From NCBI RefSeq assembly GCF_027359375.1, contig NZ_CP114779.1, forward strand, positions 1,417,598-1,481,597: a stretch of 64,000 bases of DNA. Direction: 5' to 3'. This DNA comes from Prochlorococcus marinus str. MIT 0919 (lineage in GTDB: Bacteria; Cyanobacteriota; Cyanobacteriia; PCC-6307; Cyanobiaceae). The notes under the pieces were generated by a model, which was given only the letters and a program-made list of their open reading frames with translations, was not told where the DNA came from and ran no database searches. Each line of letters starts with the position of its first letter. The stretch's first letter is position 1. Both the position numbers and the translations under genes were made by a program. Positions 48,837 through 57,805 of the stretch are shown here, in pieces.

Positions 48837-49955
48837 GTGTTTAATTTCCAAATCAAAACCAATTGCTCTAATACAAACGCTCGTGTGGGTTGTTTTCATA
48901 CTCCCCATGGTGAAGTTCATACCCCACAGTTTATGCCTGTAGGAACTTTGGCCACAGTTAAAGGAGTTTCGCCTAATCAATTATTAGGTACTGGTGCTCA
49001 GATGATACTTGCTAATACTTATCACCTTCATTTACAGCCAGGAGAAAAAATAGTTAATCAAGCGGGTGGTCTTCATGATTTCATGAGCTGGCAAGGACCT
49101 ATCCTTACAGATTCAGGCGGTTATCAAGTTTTTAGTCTTGGTCAGTTAAATACAATTGACGATCAAGGAGTTTCTTTTAAAAATCCAAGGGATGGCAGTT
49201 TTATCAAGTTGACACCCGAGAAGGCCGTTCAAATTCAAATGGCTTTAGGTGGGGATATTGTAATGGCTTTTGATCAATGCCCACCATTCCCTTCTTCTAG
49301 GAATGATATTGAAGAAGCATGCCGTCGAACTCATACTTGGCTAGAGAGGTGTGCATCAACTCATACCAAGCATGACCAAGCTTTATTTGGAATTGTGCAA
49401 GGTGGATGTTTTGAAGATCTGAGGAAAGAAAGTGCAAAGATTGTTTCAAGTTTTGATTTGCCTGGCATTGCAATTGGTGGTGTTAGCGTTGGTGAAACTA
49501 GTAATGAAATAAATAACATTGTGAGGGCTGTATCCCCTCTTCTTCCTGAGGGGATACCAAGGTATTTGATGGGTATAGGTTCCATGAGAGAACTTGCAAT
49601 AGCAGTTGCTAATGGCGTTGATCTGTTTGATTGCGTATTGCCAACAAGACTTGGCCGACATGGGACTGCCTTAGTTAATGCAGAGAGGTGGAATATTCGT
49701 AATGCAAGATTTCGAAATGATTACAAACCTTTAGATGACACTTGTACTTGCGAAGCTTGTTCTAACCATAGTCGGGCATACTTACATCACTTAATTCGTA
49801 GTGAGGAACTGCTTGGTCTCACACTTTTAAGCTTGCATAACATTAGCCATTTGATTCGTTTTACCCGCTCAATTGCGAGGTCTATAGAGGACGGATGTTT
49901 TTCAGAGGATTTCGCTCCATGGCAGAAAGACTCCATTGCGCATTACACGTGGTAG
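48837..49955 (+). CDS. tgt: tRNA-guanine transglycosylase
   Basis: An enzyme exchanging G34 for preQ1 in tRNAs with GUN anticodons. Motifs: [23 protein letters not shown], the catalytic-region [24 protein letters not shown], and the zinc ligands [20 protein letters not shown] prefer the GTG at 48837 (372 residues), giving MFNFQIKTN as in the family; a TTG at 48822 adds five residues. It is divergent from cobS. Confidence 0.96.
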   Translation: MFNFQIKTNCSNTNARVGCFHTPHGEVHTPQFMPVGTLATVKGVSPNQLLGTGAQMILANTYHLHLQPGEKIVNQAGGLHDFMSWQGPILTDSGGYQVFSLGQLNTIDDQGVSFKNPRDGSFIKLTPEKAVQIQMALGGDIVMAFDQCPPFPSSRNDIEEACRRTHTWLERCASTHTKHDQALFGIVQGGCFEDLRKESAKIVSSFDLPGIAIGGVSVGETSNEINNIVRAVSPLLPEGIPRYLMGIGSMRELAIAVANGVDLFDCVLPTRLGRHGTALVNAERWNIRNARFRNDYKPLDDTCTCEACSNHSRAYLHHLIRSEELLGLTLLSLHNISHLIRFTRSIARSIEDGCFSEDFAPWQKDSIAHYTW

Positions 49956-49988
49956 CGTCACTTGCAAATGTCAATGAATTATCTAGGG

Positions 49989-50132
49989 ATGACACCGTTT
50001 TCTGTCGACTTGCTTGCACAATTACCTGAGGCGTATCAAATTTATGCTCCAACGGTTGATGTACTCCCATTAATTCCTCTTCTTTTCTTCTTGCTTGTTT
50101 TTGTTTGGCAGGCAGCTGTTGGTTTCCGTTAG
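49989..50132 (+). CDS. psbK: photosystem II protein PsbK
   Basis: A 47-residue precursor: a short leader, then the conserved mature part [18 protein letters not shown] and the ending [11 protein letters not shown] that defines PsbK. One transmembrane helix. ATGs in the same frame at 49968 and 49974 would lengthen the leader; I chose 49989 because the resulting length is typical. It lies 33 bases after tgt. Confidence 0.94.
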   Translation: MTPFSVDLLAQLPEAYQIYAPTVDVLPLIPLLFFLLVFVWQAAVGFR

Positions 50133-50138
50133 CTTGAT

Positions 50139-50236
50139 AAAAGAATTACTTTGTTAAACAAAAGCAATTCTTTTATTACGTTGATCAGATTTTGAAAGAG
50201 GCTAATTGTCATTGCTTAGCAGTGACAATTTTCTTA
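50139..50236 (+). terminator. tandem inverted repeats ending the psbK message
   Basis: The first is a perfect 9-base pair AAAAGAATT / AATTCTTTT (50139-50174). The second is a 12-base stem AATTGTCATTGC / GCAGTGACAATT with one G-U-type pair and loop TTA (50204-50230), followed by TTCTTAT. The second also faces the end of the oppositely oriented oxidoreductase gene, so it may act in both directions. Confidence 0.6.
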
Positions 50237-50252
50237 TGGCAAATTCAAAAAA

Positions 50253-51260
50253 TTAAATTGGCTTGTCTAAAGAGATGCCTTCGCCAGGCTGATCTACAGC
50301 ATGTTCTATTAGATCTGCGAGAACAAGAGCCCTAGAAGCTTGCAAACCATCTACAGCAGGCTTTTCAAGGCCTCTTACGCACTGGAGAAAGTGTTCTAAT
50401 TCTGCATATAAAGGCTCTATAGAAGTAGTGCTGACTTCTTCGATAAATCCGTCATTGCGATATAACAACTCACCATGGTCTGCTGAATACCATTCATGTG
50501 AGCGACGATGAATATGAAGTGTATGGTTGAGAAAATCTGTTTCTACAAGACTTTTTTTGCAATGAGCACTAAGACTTCTAATCTTTCTGTGGCTCATTTT
50601 ACTTGAAGTAAGACTAGCTACTACACCATTGCTAAAACCAAGGGTTGCATTTACATAGTCCATAGGACCATCGTCGCTACTACACCCGCCTACTGCTGCA
50701 AGGCGAACGACTGGCGCATTTGCAAGTTCAAGTACAAGATCAAGATCATGAATCATTAGGTCTAAGACAACAGAAACATCATTTGCTCTGTCTGCGTTAG
50801 GACTATGCCTTCTTGCTTCTAGAACGACAACTTCCTCATTTGTTACTACTTTTGTTAACTCTTTAAAGGCTGGGTTGAATCTTTCAATGTGACCTACTTG
50901 AAGTAAGCAATTAGCTTTATTGGATGCAGCAATAAGATCTGAGGCTTCAAATTGACTGGCTGCAATTGGTTTTTCTATGAGAACATGCTTGCCAGCTTGA
51001 AGACAATTCAGCCCAACTTCATGATGCAGCAATGTAGGCACTGCAATACACACTGCTTCAACGTCAGATAATAGGTCTTTGTAGTCTTTATACCAGGCAC
51101 AATTGAATTGTTCCGTTGCCAATTGGCCACGATCTGGATCTAAATCTGCTACGCCGATTAATTCAGCGTCTTTTAGCAGGCTTAGCACTCTGGCATGATG
51201 CCAGCCCATGTTGCCGATACCTATTACCCCAACCTTTACAGGAATCATGGTGGGGGTCAT
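50253..51260 (-). CDS. Gfo/Idh/MocA-family NAD(P)-dependent oxidoreductase
   Basis: A 335-residue dehydrogenase. The Rossmann motif VGVIGIGNMGWHHARVL opens the protein and the catalytic EKP motif appears as HVLIEKPIAA. DVSVVLDLMIHDLDLVLEL carries the metal- or substrate-contacting His region. The sequence resembles MviM/WbpB-like sugar dehydrogenases, perhaps for envelope sugar synthesis. A second ATG four codons downstream is also possible. Confidence 0.88.
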   Translation of the reverse strand: MTPTMIPVKVGVIGIGNMGWHHARVLSLLKDAELIGVADLDPDRGQLATEQFNCAWYKDYKDLLSDVEAVCIAVPTLLHHEVGLNCLQAGKHVLIEKPIAASQFEASDLIAASNKANCLLQVGHIERFNPAFKELTKVVTNEEVVVLEARRHSPNADRANDVSVVLDLMIHDLDLVLELANAPVVRLAAVGGCSSDDGPMDYVNATLGFSNGVVASLTSSKMSHRKIRSLSAHCKKSLVETDFLNHTLHIHRRSHEWYSADHGELLYRNDGFIEEVSTTSIEPLYAELEHFLQCVRGLEKPAVDGLQASRALVLADLIEHAVDQPGEGISLDKPI

Positions 51261-51297
51261 TTAAGTTTCATTATCAATTTACTGAGATTATCGTTAA

Positions 51298-52581
51298 TCA
51301 TTGCTTTTGAGAAAGTTTTTGAGGCAAGGTTATCCTGACTAGGTCAATTCTTGGCCCTTTCATAGAGGTTATTTCAAAAATAATTCCTTTGTCTATAACA
51401 GTTTCTCCTTTCACTGGAACACTTTGAAGTTTTTCCAGTAAAAAACCAGCAAGAGTGTAGTGATTTATATTTTCTGGTAAATCAATATTGAGTTGGCGAT
51501 TTAGCTCAATAATTTCAAGGTCTCCAGCTGCGACCCACTTTCGGGAACTAGTATCAATATTTTTTAAAATTGGCTCCTTAATACCAGGATCCATTTCATC
51601 CCCAACAATCTCACCAGTAAGGTCTGCTGCTGTGATCAACCCTTCTGTCCCTCCATGTTCATCAACCACTAAAAGGAATGGGTTCCCTTGTCTAATTACA
51701 GGAAGAAGTTTCTCTAAAGTGCAGGTTTCTGCAACTCTTGGCACTGGCTTTATATATTTCTCTAATGCTGTTTCTGGGTTCATTTCCCCTTTAGAGATTG
51801 GCTCTGCAAGCAGTCGAAGGTCTAGTACCCCAAGTATTTCGTCTAGTGATTCTCCTGTAACTAAAAAACGAGCATGACGAGTTAAATGCACTTCCTTCAT
51901 TAATTCAGAGAAAACAACAGTTCTAGGGAGAGTAACCATCCCTGATCTAGGGACCATAACTTCTCTGACTTGTGTATCTCTAAGAGCAAATACACCTTCA
52001 AGTATATTTTTCTCATCTGGATGCAATCCTGTGACTCTCCCAGATTCAATAAGGGTTTCTAATTCACCTGCTGACAATGCAGAGACTAGAGAATCCCATT
52101 GAGTATTAAGCCCAATTAGCTTTAAAAGAGAAGAGGCAAGTGTCTCTAATAAAAATAATATAGGGGTCATCCCTCTTATAACACCTTCTAAAAGTGGAGA
52201 TATTTGAAGAGCAACTTTTTCGGGCCTGTTGAGTACGAATGCTTTTGGCAGCAATCCAGAAAGGAGTGTCCCTAGCATTACAACGCTAAGGAAAATCATT
52301 AAATCTAAAAGGACATGGATTTTTCCTTGAGGAGCCCCCCACAACTGCGTAAACCCATTTGATAACCACCCTAATGCTACTAAAGAGATAGTTATGCCTA
52401 GTTGACAGACAGTGAGAGTTCTTTTTAATCGTCGTTGCAACCTTAGAACTGAATTTGCACCGGATTGCTTTTCTTGAATTAGTCTGTCAACCCGAATAGG
52501 CCTGAGCCTTAAAATCGCAACTTCCCCTGCTGCAAAGAATGCAGGCAAAATAAGCAATATTATAAGAAAAATTAGCCTCAT
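51298..52581 (-). CDS. CorC/HlyC-type transporter-associated protein (DUF21 + CBS)
   Basis: A 427-residue protein from the ATG at 52581. The N-terminal DUF21/CNNM membrane domain (about four spans) starts MRLIFLIILLILPAFFAAGE. A CBS pair follows, with VREVMVPRSGMVTLPRT and LLVVDEHGGTEGLITAADLTGEIVGDEMD. It ends in a CorC_HlyC domain with LAGFLLEKLQSVPVKGETV. Relatives take part in Mg or Co homeostasis. The frame opens at a TTG 12 bases upstream. tRNA-Met lies 13 bases upstream. Confidence 0.93.
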   Translation of the reverse strand: MRLIFLIILLILPAFFAAGEVAILRLRPIRVDRLIQEKQSGANSVLRLQRRLKRTLTVCQLGITISLVALGWLSNGFTQLWGAPQGKIHVLLDLMIFLSVVMLGTLLSGLLPKAFVLNRPEKVALQISPLLEGVIRGMTPILFLLETLASSLLKLIGLNTQWDSLVSALSAGELETLIESGRVTGLHPDEKNILEGVFALRDTQVREVMVPRSGMVTLPRTVVFSELMKEVHLTRHARFLVTGESLDEILGVLDLRLLAEPISKGEMNPETALEKYIKPVPRVAETCTLEKLLPVIRQGNPFLLVVDEHGGTEGLITAADLTGEIVGDEMDPGIKEPILKNIDTSSRKWVAAGDLEIIELNRQLNIDLPENINHYTLAGFLLEKLQSVPVKGETVIDKGIIFEITSMKGPRIDLVRITLPQKLSQKQ

Positions 52582-52594
52582 CAAAATGATCAAA

Positions 52595-52667
52595 TGGGGG
52601 TGGCGAGGATCGAACTCGCCTAAGGCGAATTATGAGTTCGCTGCATTCACCAGATTGCTACACCCCC
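52595..52667 (-). tRNA. trnM: tRNA-Met (anticodon CAT), probably elongator
   Basis: A 73-nt tRNA: acceptor GGGGGTG / CACCCCC, discriminator A, anticodon stem GCGAA / TTCGC around CTCATAA, T-loop TTCGATC. It lacks the GGG/CCC anticodon stem of initiators. A tRNA-Ile with modified CAT cannot be fully excluded. Confidence 0.93.
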
Positions 52668-52776
52668 TTTAAAGGATTAGCGAAAGATCTTGATTTAATG
52701 TGAAGACCTTTAAACCAATAATAATTACATTGAAGGAGGCTGATGTAAATCAATCTCCATAGATGCAAATTTCAAA

Positions 52777-53361
52777 ATGAATCAAACTGATAATTTTATA
52801 GAAACTTCGAGAGATGAAGTTTTAGATCTTCTAGCAAGGAATGCATATAAGCATGGAGATTTTACTTTGTCTTCGGGTAGGAAAAGCCCTCATTATGTCA
52901 ATTGCAAGCCTGTGACACTAAGTGGACTGGGACTTCTCGCCTTAAGCAAATTGCTTCTGACTCAGGTGGAGAAAAGTTCTTCTGCTGTCGCAGGCTTGAC
53001 TCTTGGGGCAGATCCACTTGTTAGTGGAGTCGCTATGGCGGCTTATCAGCAAGGCCGAGCACTCGATGCTTTGATAGTCCGTAAGAAGCCAAAAGGATAT
53101 GGGACTGCTGCTTGGTTGGAAGGACCTATGCCACCTGCAGGTTCACTTGTAACCGTTCTTGAGGATGTAGTTACTACAGGTGACTCCTCCTTGAAAGCCG
53201 TTAATCAGATTCGTGATGCGGGTTATTTGGTAGAAACAATTATTGCGATTGTTGATAGACAAGAAGGTGCTGCGCAGAAAATTCAGGACTCAGGATTGAA
53301 GTTGATCAGTCTTTTCTCTCTTAATGAAATTTCTACTCGTTCGAAAGAGTTACTTAAATGA
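52777..53361 (+). CDS. pyrE: orotate phosphoribosyltransferase
   Basis: A 194-residue enzyme that makes OMP from orotate and PRPP. It contains [52 protein letters not shown] and the PRPP-binding [18 protein letters not shown]. Its TGA overlaps the ygfZ ATG (four bases), forming a two-gene operon. Confidence 0.97.
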   Translation: MNQTDNFIETSRDEVLDLLARNAYKHGDFTLSSGRKSPHYVNCKPVTLSGLGLLALSKLLLTQVEKSSSAVAGLTLGADPLVSGVAMAAYQQGRALDALIVRKKPKGYGTAAWLEGPMPPAGSLVTVLEDVVTTGDSSLKAVNQIRDAGYLVETIIAIVDRQEGAAQKIQDSGLKLISLFSLNEISTRSKELLK

Positions 53362-54203
53362 ATTTACAAGATACTTTTTGCTGGAATAATGTTTTTACTT
53401 TGTTTTGCTTGAGAGGCGAAGAAAATAAACAGTTTTTGCACGGACAAACCACTGCAAATATTTTGAATGTTCAATCAAGTAATTTACTTCGAACTTGTTG
53501 GCTTTCGCCAACAGGAAGGTTTAAGGCTTTATTGGAAGTGCAATTTCTTGAAGAAGATATAAGGTTTATTGTTTTAGGAGGCGATCCTGAAAATGTTTTG
53601 CAAGGTTTTCAGAAAGTTATTTTTCCTTCTGACAAGGTAGAAGTAAAAAATATAGGCAATATCCGAAGATTGCAAAAAATTTCTATTCATAAACCCTGGA
53701 GTCAAAGTTATGTTGAATGGTGTGATCCTGGTGAAACGATCCCTGCGACTTTTGTTGATTTCCAAGATGCAGCTTCATCTTATATTGAGGAATGGAGAAT
53801 TAATCAAGGATTGCCTATTGGTGCGAATGAACTAAATGCTGAAAGCAATCCTTATGAATTAGGTCTTTCCGATTTTGTAGATCTAAATAAAGGATGCTAC
53901 CTTGGTCAAGAAACGATGGCTAAGTTGAAAAATGGTTCTCAAATAAAACAGCAATTACGTTTTTGGCAAGGAGGAACAAAAGATTTTGGAGGAAAAGAAC
54001 TTGATAATATTCGTATTCAATCTCCTTCCAATAATAATGCAGGATTTATTACTTCTTATATGAAGAGTTCAACTGGTTTAAATATAGGCTTAGCAATGAT
54101 TAGAAGAAGATTTTTAGCATCTAAAGAATTGTTCATATTTAATAGAGATAATTCCATAAAATTATCAGCTCCAGTCGGATTTGTTGATTATTTATCTGAA
54201 TAA
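53358..54203 (+). CDS. ygfZ: folate-binding protein YgfZ (Fe-S cluster repair)
   Basis: A 281-residue GcvT-like protein. The YgfZ signature [13 protein letters not shown] (near residue 177) contains the conserved Cys. [13 protein letters not shown] near the N terminus is also typical. It uses tetrahydrofolate to help maintain certain Fe-S enzymes. It is coupled to pyrE by a four-base overlap and converges on the RecB-like gene. Confidence 0.93.
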   Translation: MNLQDTFCWNNVFTLFCLRGEENKQFLHGQTTANILNVQSSNLLRTCWLSPTGRFKALLEVQFLEEDIRFIVLGGDPENVLQGFQKVIFPSDKVEVKNIGNIRRLQKISIHKPWSQSYVEWCDPGETIPATFVDFQDAASSYIEEWRINQGLPIGANELNAESNPYELGLSDFVDLNKGCYLGQETMAKLKNGSQIKQQLRFWQGGTKDFGGKELDNIRIQSPSNNNAGFITSYMKSSTGLNIGLAMIRRRFLASKELFIFNRDNSIKLSAPVGFVDYLSE

Positions 54204-54205
54204 AG

Positions 54206-55669
54206 CTAAGTTTTATTTTTTAGAAGCCACTTTGTTATTTCCCAAGTTGCTAAGCAATCATCTCGGTTATATTGCAATATGTTTTTCAAAGCATTTTGTT
54301 TGGCTTTGCTATCTTCTTTATGGCTTCTCCACTGTCTCCACCAAAGCAATGCCTGTGCTCCATTTGCATTGCGTTGACTCCATGAGAAACCAAGCCATTT
54401 AGCGACACTTTTCAAGCCATAACTATTAACTGGTAACATCCAGTGAATCCTTATTATTTTATGAATGTCGAAAAACCTTTTCTTTAATAGGCTTGACTCA
54501 TTCTCACTAATATTTAGATGTTTAGCTAACTTGCAAATTGTTATGTATTCAGTCTCCCCATAATGGAGAATAGGCCATTCATTTAGACATTGAAACTCTT
54601 TATTTAATTCTTCCCAAGAAGATTTTAAATTGTTTTCGGGAAGACTTATTATTCCTTTGTACTCAATTTTTTTTGCATCCCATTTATTGCTCTTATCTCT
54701 TTTAATAAAAGTTAAACCATGCAAAAAATCATGATTTATATCTGGATCAGATTCTATATCATATATTATAACACCAGGAGCATTTTTAATTTGTGCAAGT
54801 ATACTTCCTGAATTGATTTGTTTGGGGATAAGATCTCTTTGTACTTCGGCTTGATTGATAATCTGAGCTGGAATAATACCATGGCTTTCTCCATATACTT
54901 TCAGCTTCTCACTTACATCTTTTGAGTCTGCACTGGCGAGCTCTTCAAGATTGTTGATGCCAATTGTTTCAAGCATTTCCTTTCGCTTTGCCCCAATTCC
55001 ATTTATTTCGCTTAAATTACCCTCTTGCTTAGCTTTTGCATCACATACCTCTTTCCATGGACAGAGTAAACATTTCTTTCTGTCAGAGGTTAAATTGGGT
55101 GCGGTCTCTTGAGACAAGCCTTCTAAAAGTTTCTTTAAAGAATCAATTAATTGTTTTTTATATGTTTTAGTAATTGGAACCTTTAGGACGTTAAGACCTT
55201 TATTCGTTATTGAGATAGCGAGACCTTCCTCAACAGATGCTTTTTGGAAACTTTCTAGCAAAAATGCCCATAGAGTTAGAAGAAGACGATGTTTTCTTGT
55301 TAACCTTCTGCCCTGCTTTGCAATGACTGGTTGATATTTAAAGTTCCCAAAATAACTTTTCCCCTCTCTTTTATGAATTAATGTTGGATGTCCTTCAAGT
55401 TGTGTCTCAAAAGCATTATTCATTTTGAGGCGTATGCCAATTACATTTTCATGGCCCTTATGGCAGGACTCAATCCCATGAGAGAGTTTTTGCTCTGCAA
55501 ATGCCATAAGGCTTCTGTACTGGTGATCTAACTCAAGACTTCTATGGGCTACCCAAATTTTTCTTTCTTTATTCTCATAAAGGTCTAGCCAGGCTTTACG
55601 CTTACATCGAATCCAGCTGCTTAGTAAACGATCTGTCAGTATTTGGTTGTTGGGTTTAGTGATTCGCAT
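54206..55669 (-). CDS. TM0106-type RecB-like nuclease family protein
   Basis: A 487-residue protein. Four cysteines, C22, C200, C203 and C209, are spaced like the Fe-S cluster of Cas4/AddB-type nucleases. The RecB core between them lacks the usual acidic residues (the expected GxxD and DxK read EGHPTLI and NFKYQ). A helix-hairpin-helix follows (NGIGAKRKEMLETIGINNLEEL, 223-244). The C-terminal RNase H-like exonuclease domain has YDIESDPD (D304, E306) and YNRDDCLATWEI (D470, D471). It is probably a DNA-processing protein of unknown pathway. Confidence 0.8.
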   Translation of the reverse strand: MRITKPNNQILTDRLLSSWIRCKRKAWLDLYENKERKIWVAHRSLELDHQYRSLMAFAEQKLSHGIESCHKGHENVIGIRLKMNNAFETQLEGHPTLIHKREGKSYFGNFKYQPVIAKQGRRLTRKHRLLLTLWAFLLESFQKASVEEGLAISITNKGLNVLKVPITKTYKKQLIDSLKKLLEGLSQETAPNLTSDRKKCLLCPWKEVCDAKAKQEGNLSEINGIGAKRKEMLETIGINNLEELASADSKDVSEKLKVYGESHGIIPAQIINQAEVQRDLIPKQINSGSILAQIKNAPGVIIYDIESDPDINHDFLHGLTFIKRDKSNKWDAKKIEYKGIISLPENNLKSSWEELNKEFQCLNEWPILHYGETEYITICKLAKHLNISENESSLLKKRFFDIHKIIRIHWMLPVNSYGLKSVAKWLGFSWSQRNANGAQALLWWRQWRSHKEDSKAKQNALKNILQYNRDDCLATWEITKWLLKNKT

Positions 55670-55721
55670 ATATAGAGCTTAAGTTGCTTCTTTTTCTTCT
55701 TCTTTCAACTAAGACTTAGAC

Positions 55722-57179
55722 ATGCTTAAGAATTTTTTGAAGTTGCAGCCTGAGCCCATTCGATTTGGTACGGATGGTTGGCGTGGAGTTCTAGGAGTAG
55801 ATATTACTCTTGAAAGACTCATTCGTGTAGCTATAGCTGCTAGTCAGGAACTTGCCTATAGAGCACCAAGTGGCTTAAGTAAGAAAATTATTATTGGATA
55901 TGATAGGAGATTCTTGGCTTGTGAATTTGCTGAGGCTATCACTAGTGCTGTAAGAGCTTGTAATCTTCAACCAATAATTTCCTCAACGGCTGTCACTACA
56001 CCTGCTTGTAGCTGGGCAGTTGTTAAGCATCAAGCCTTAGGCGCCTTAGTAATAACAGCTAGTCATAATCCTCCAGAATGGCTAGGACTGAAAATTAAAG
56101 GTCACCTAGGGGCTTCAGTTGATAGCGATTTCACAAAGTCTGTGGAATCAAGACTTTCGGCAGGAGGTATAACAATCCCAATCAAAGGGATTACAGAAAA
56201 ATTTGATTGTAGAAGAGAGCACTTGGATGGTCTGAGTCAAGTATTCGACTGTCAAGTTTTGATTGAACGCTTGCGCGAAATGGGCATGCAAGTAATCGTT
56301 GACTCTATGCATGGATCTGCTGCTGGCTGTATACAAGAACTTTTTTCTGAATATTCCAATGACTGTTTTCAAGAGATACGCTCGAATAGAGACACATTGT
56401 TTGGAGGAAATTCACCTGAACCTTTGGCTAGAAATTTGGAACAACTGATTTTGAAGGTGAAGGCCTCAACTTCTTGTGGGAAGCCGGCGATTGGATTGGT
56501 TTTTGATGGCGACGGTGATCGAATAGCTGCAATTGATGAGAGAGGAAGATTTTGTAGTAATCAATTGTTGTTGCCACTTTTAATAGAGCATATGTCTACT
56601 GTTAGACAGTCTCCTGGGAGAGTAGTTAAAACGGTTAGTGGGTCAGACTTGATGACCTTAGTTGCAGAACATTTTGGACGAGAAGTAATTGAACTCCCTG
56701 TTGGGTTTAAATATATTGCGGCTGAAATGTTGAATAATAAAGTTCTTATTGGAGGAGAGGAGTCTGGTGGAATAGGAGTGGGAGATCATATCCCTGAACG
56801 TGATGCTTTGTATGTCGCTTTACTTCTATTGGAAACTATTGCTTATAAAGGAATTCCATTAGGTAGTCGTCTTGATGAACTCCAGCAACGATTTGGCAAG
56901 AGTTTTTACGATCGAATTGATATGAGACTAGAAGATGATGATTCAAGGAACAAGTTAGAAGAGTTGCTTGAGAAGACTCCCCCTAAATTTGTTTTAAATG
57001 ACGTTGTACAAAAAGTCATTAGCTTGGATGGCTTCAAATTAATACTTGGAGAAAGGCATTGGCTTATGTTCAGATTCTCTGGTACAGAACCACTTCTGAG
57101 GATATATTGTGAAGCTCCAACTAGAAAGGGAGTTGACCTTACTCTTAATTGGGCCAGAGAGTTTGTTGAAAAGGCATGA
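55722..57179 (+). CDS. phosphoglucomutase/phosphomannomutase-family protein
   Basis: A 485-residue alpha-D-phosphohexomutase. FGTDGWRGVLG near the N terminus, the active serine loop VITASHNPPEWLGLKIKG, the metal site VFDGDGDRIAAIDE, sugar loop GGEESGGIG and phosphate site RFSGTEPLLRIYCE are all intact. It is distinct from GlmM at 21646 and likely interconverts glucose or mannose phosphates for glycogen or envelope sugars. It overlaps rdgB by four bases. Confidence 0.94.
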   Translation: MLKNFLKLQPEPIRFGTDGWRGVLGVDITLERLIRVAIAASQELAYRAPSGLSKKIIIGYDRRFLACEFAEAITSAVRACNLQPIISSTAVTTPACSWAVVKHQALGALVITASHNPPEWLGLKIKGHLGASVDSDFTKSVESRLSAGGITIPIKGITEKFDCRREHLDGLSQVFDCQVLIERLREMGMQVIVDSMHGSAAGCIQELFSEYSNDCFQEIRSNRDTLFGGNSPEPLARNLEQLILKVKASTSCGKPAIGLVFDGDGDRIAAIDERGRFCSNQLLLPLLIEHMSTVRQSPGRVVKTVSGSDLMTLVAEHFGREVIELPVGFKYIAAEMLNNKVLIGGEESGGIGVGDHIPERDALYVALLLLETIAYKGIPLGSRLDELQQRFGKSFYDRIDMRLEDDDSRNKLEELLEKTPPKFVLNDVVQKVISLDGFKLILGERHWLMFRFSGTEPLLRIYCEAPTRKGVDLTLNWAREFVEKA

Positions 57180-57805
57180 ATTTAAAATCCAACACCAGCA
57201 TTCCGAAATTGGTGATTGCCAGTGGAAACTTAGGGAAAGTAAAAGAATTTCGAGAACTTTTATCCAGTTTGCCTATACAAGTGATTAGTCAGCCAGAGGG
57301 TTTTGATGTTGATGAAATAGGACAATCGTTTGCTGAGAATGCCCGATTAAAAGCTATCACTGCATCTCGATTCACAGGGGAACTTTCTCTTGCAGATGAC
57401 TCTGGATTAAGTGTTGATGCTTTAGGAGGTGTCCCGGGGATTCATTCTGCACGATATGGCAAAACAGATTCAGATCGAATTAATAGATTGCTTAATGAGT
57501 TAGCACCTTGCAAGAATAGAGATGCGTATTTTCACTGTGCACTTTGTTTTGCTTCGCCTGCAGAGGGTGTTTTATTTGAAGTAGAAGGAAGGTGTGAAGG
57601 GAAAATTGTTAATGCACCTCGTGGTGAAGGGGGATTTGGTTATGATCCAATTTTTGAAGTTAAAGGAATAGGCTTAACTTTTGCAGAAATGGGAGTTGCA
57701 AGAAAAAAATCTATAAGTCATCGAGGATTGGCGTTTCAACAACTAATTCCAAAGTTAAGAAACTTTTTTGAAGTTTCGACTGATAACAGAAGTAGCACTA
57801 GTTAG
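57176..57805 (+). CDS. rdgB: XTP/dITP diphosphatase (HAM1/RdgB)
   Basis: A 209-residue house-cleaning enzyme hydrolysing non-canonical purine triphosphates. It shows LVIASGNLGKVKEFRELL, SLADDSGLSVDALGGVPGIHSARYG, RGEGGFGYDPIFEV and SHRGLAFQQL. It is translationally coupled to the phosphohexomutase gene and overlaps the carotenoid oxygenase gene tail to tail by eight bases. Confidence 0.96.
   Translation: MNLKSNTSIPKLVIASGNLGKVKEFRELLSSLPIQVISQPEGFDVDEIGQSFAENARLKAITASRFTGELSLADDSGLSVDALGGVPGIHSARYGKTDSDRINRLLNELAPCKNRDAYFHCALCFASPAEGVLFEVEGRCEGKIVNAPRGEGGFGYDPIFEVKGIGLTFAEMGVARKKSISHRGLAFQQLIPKLRNFFEVSTDNRSSTS

Noticed and set aside
21646..57179. glmM and the phosphohexomutase at 55722 as a recent duplication
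   Set aside because: They share only family motifs and differ throughout, so they are old paralogues.
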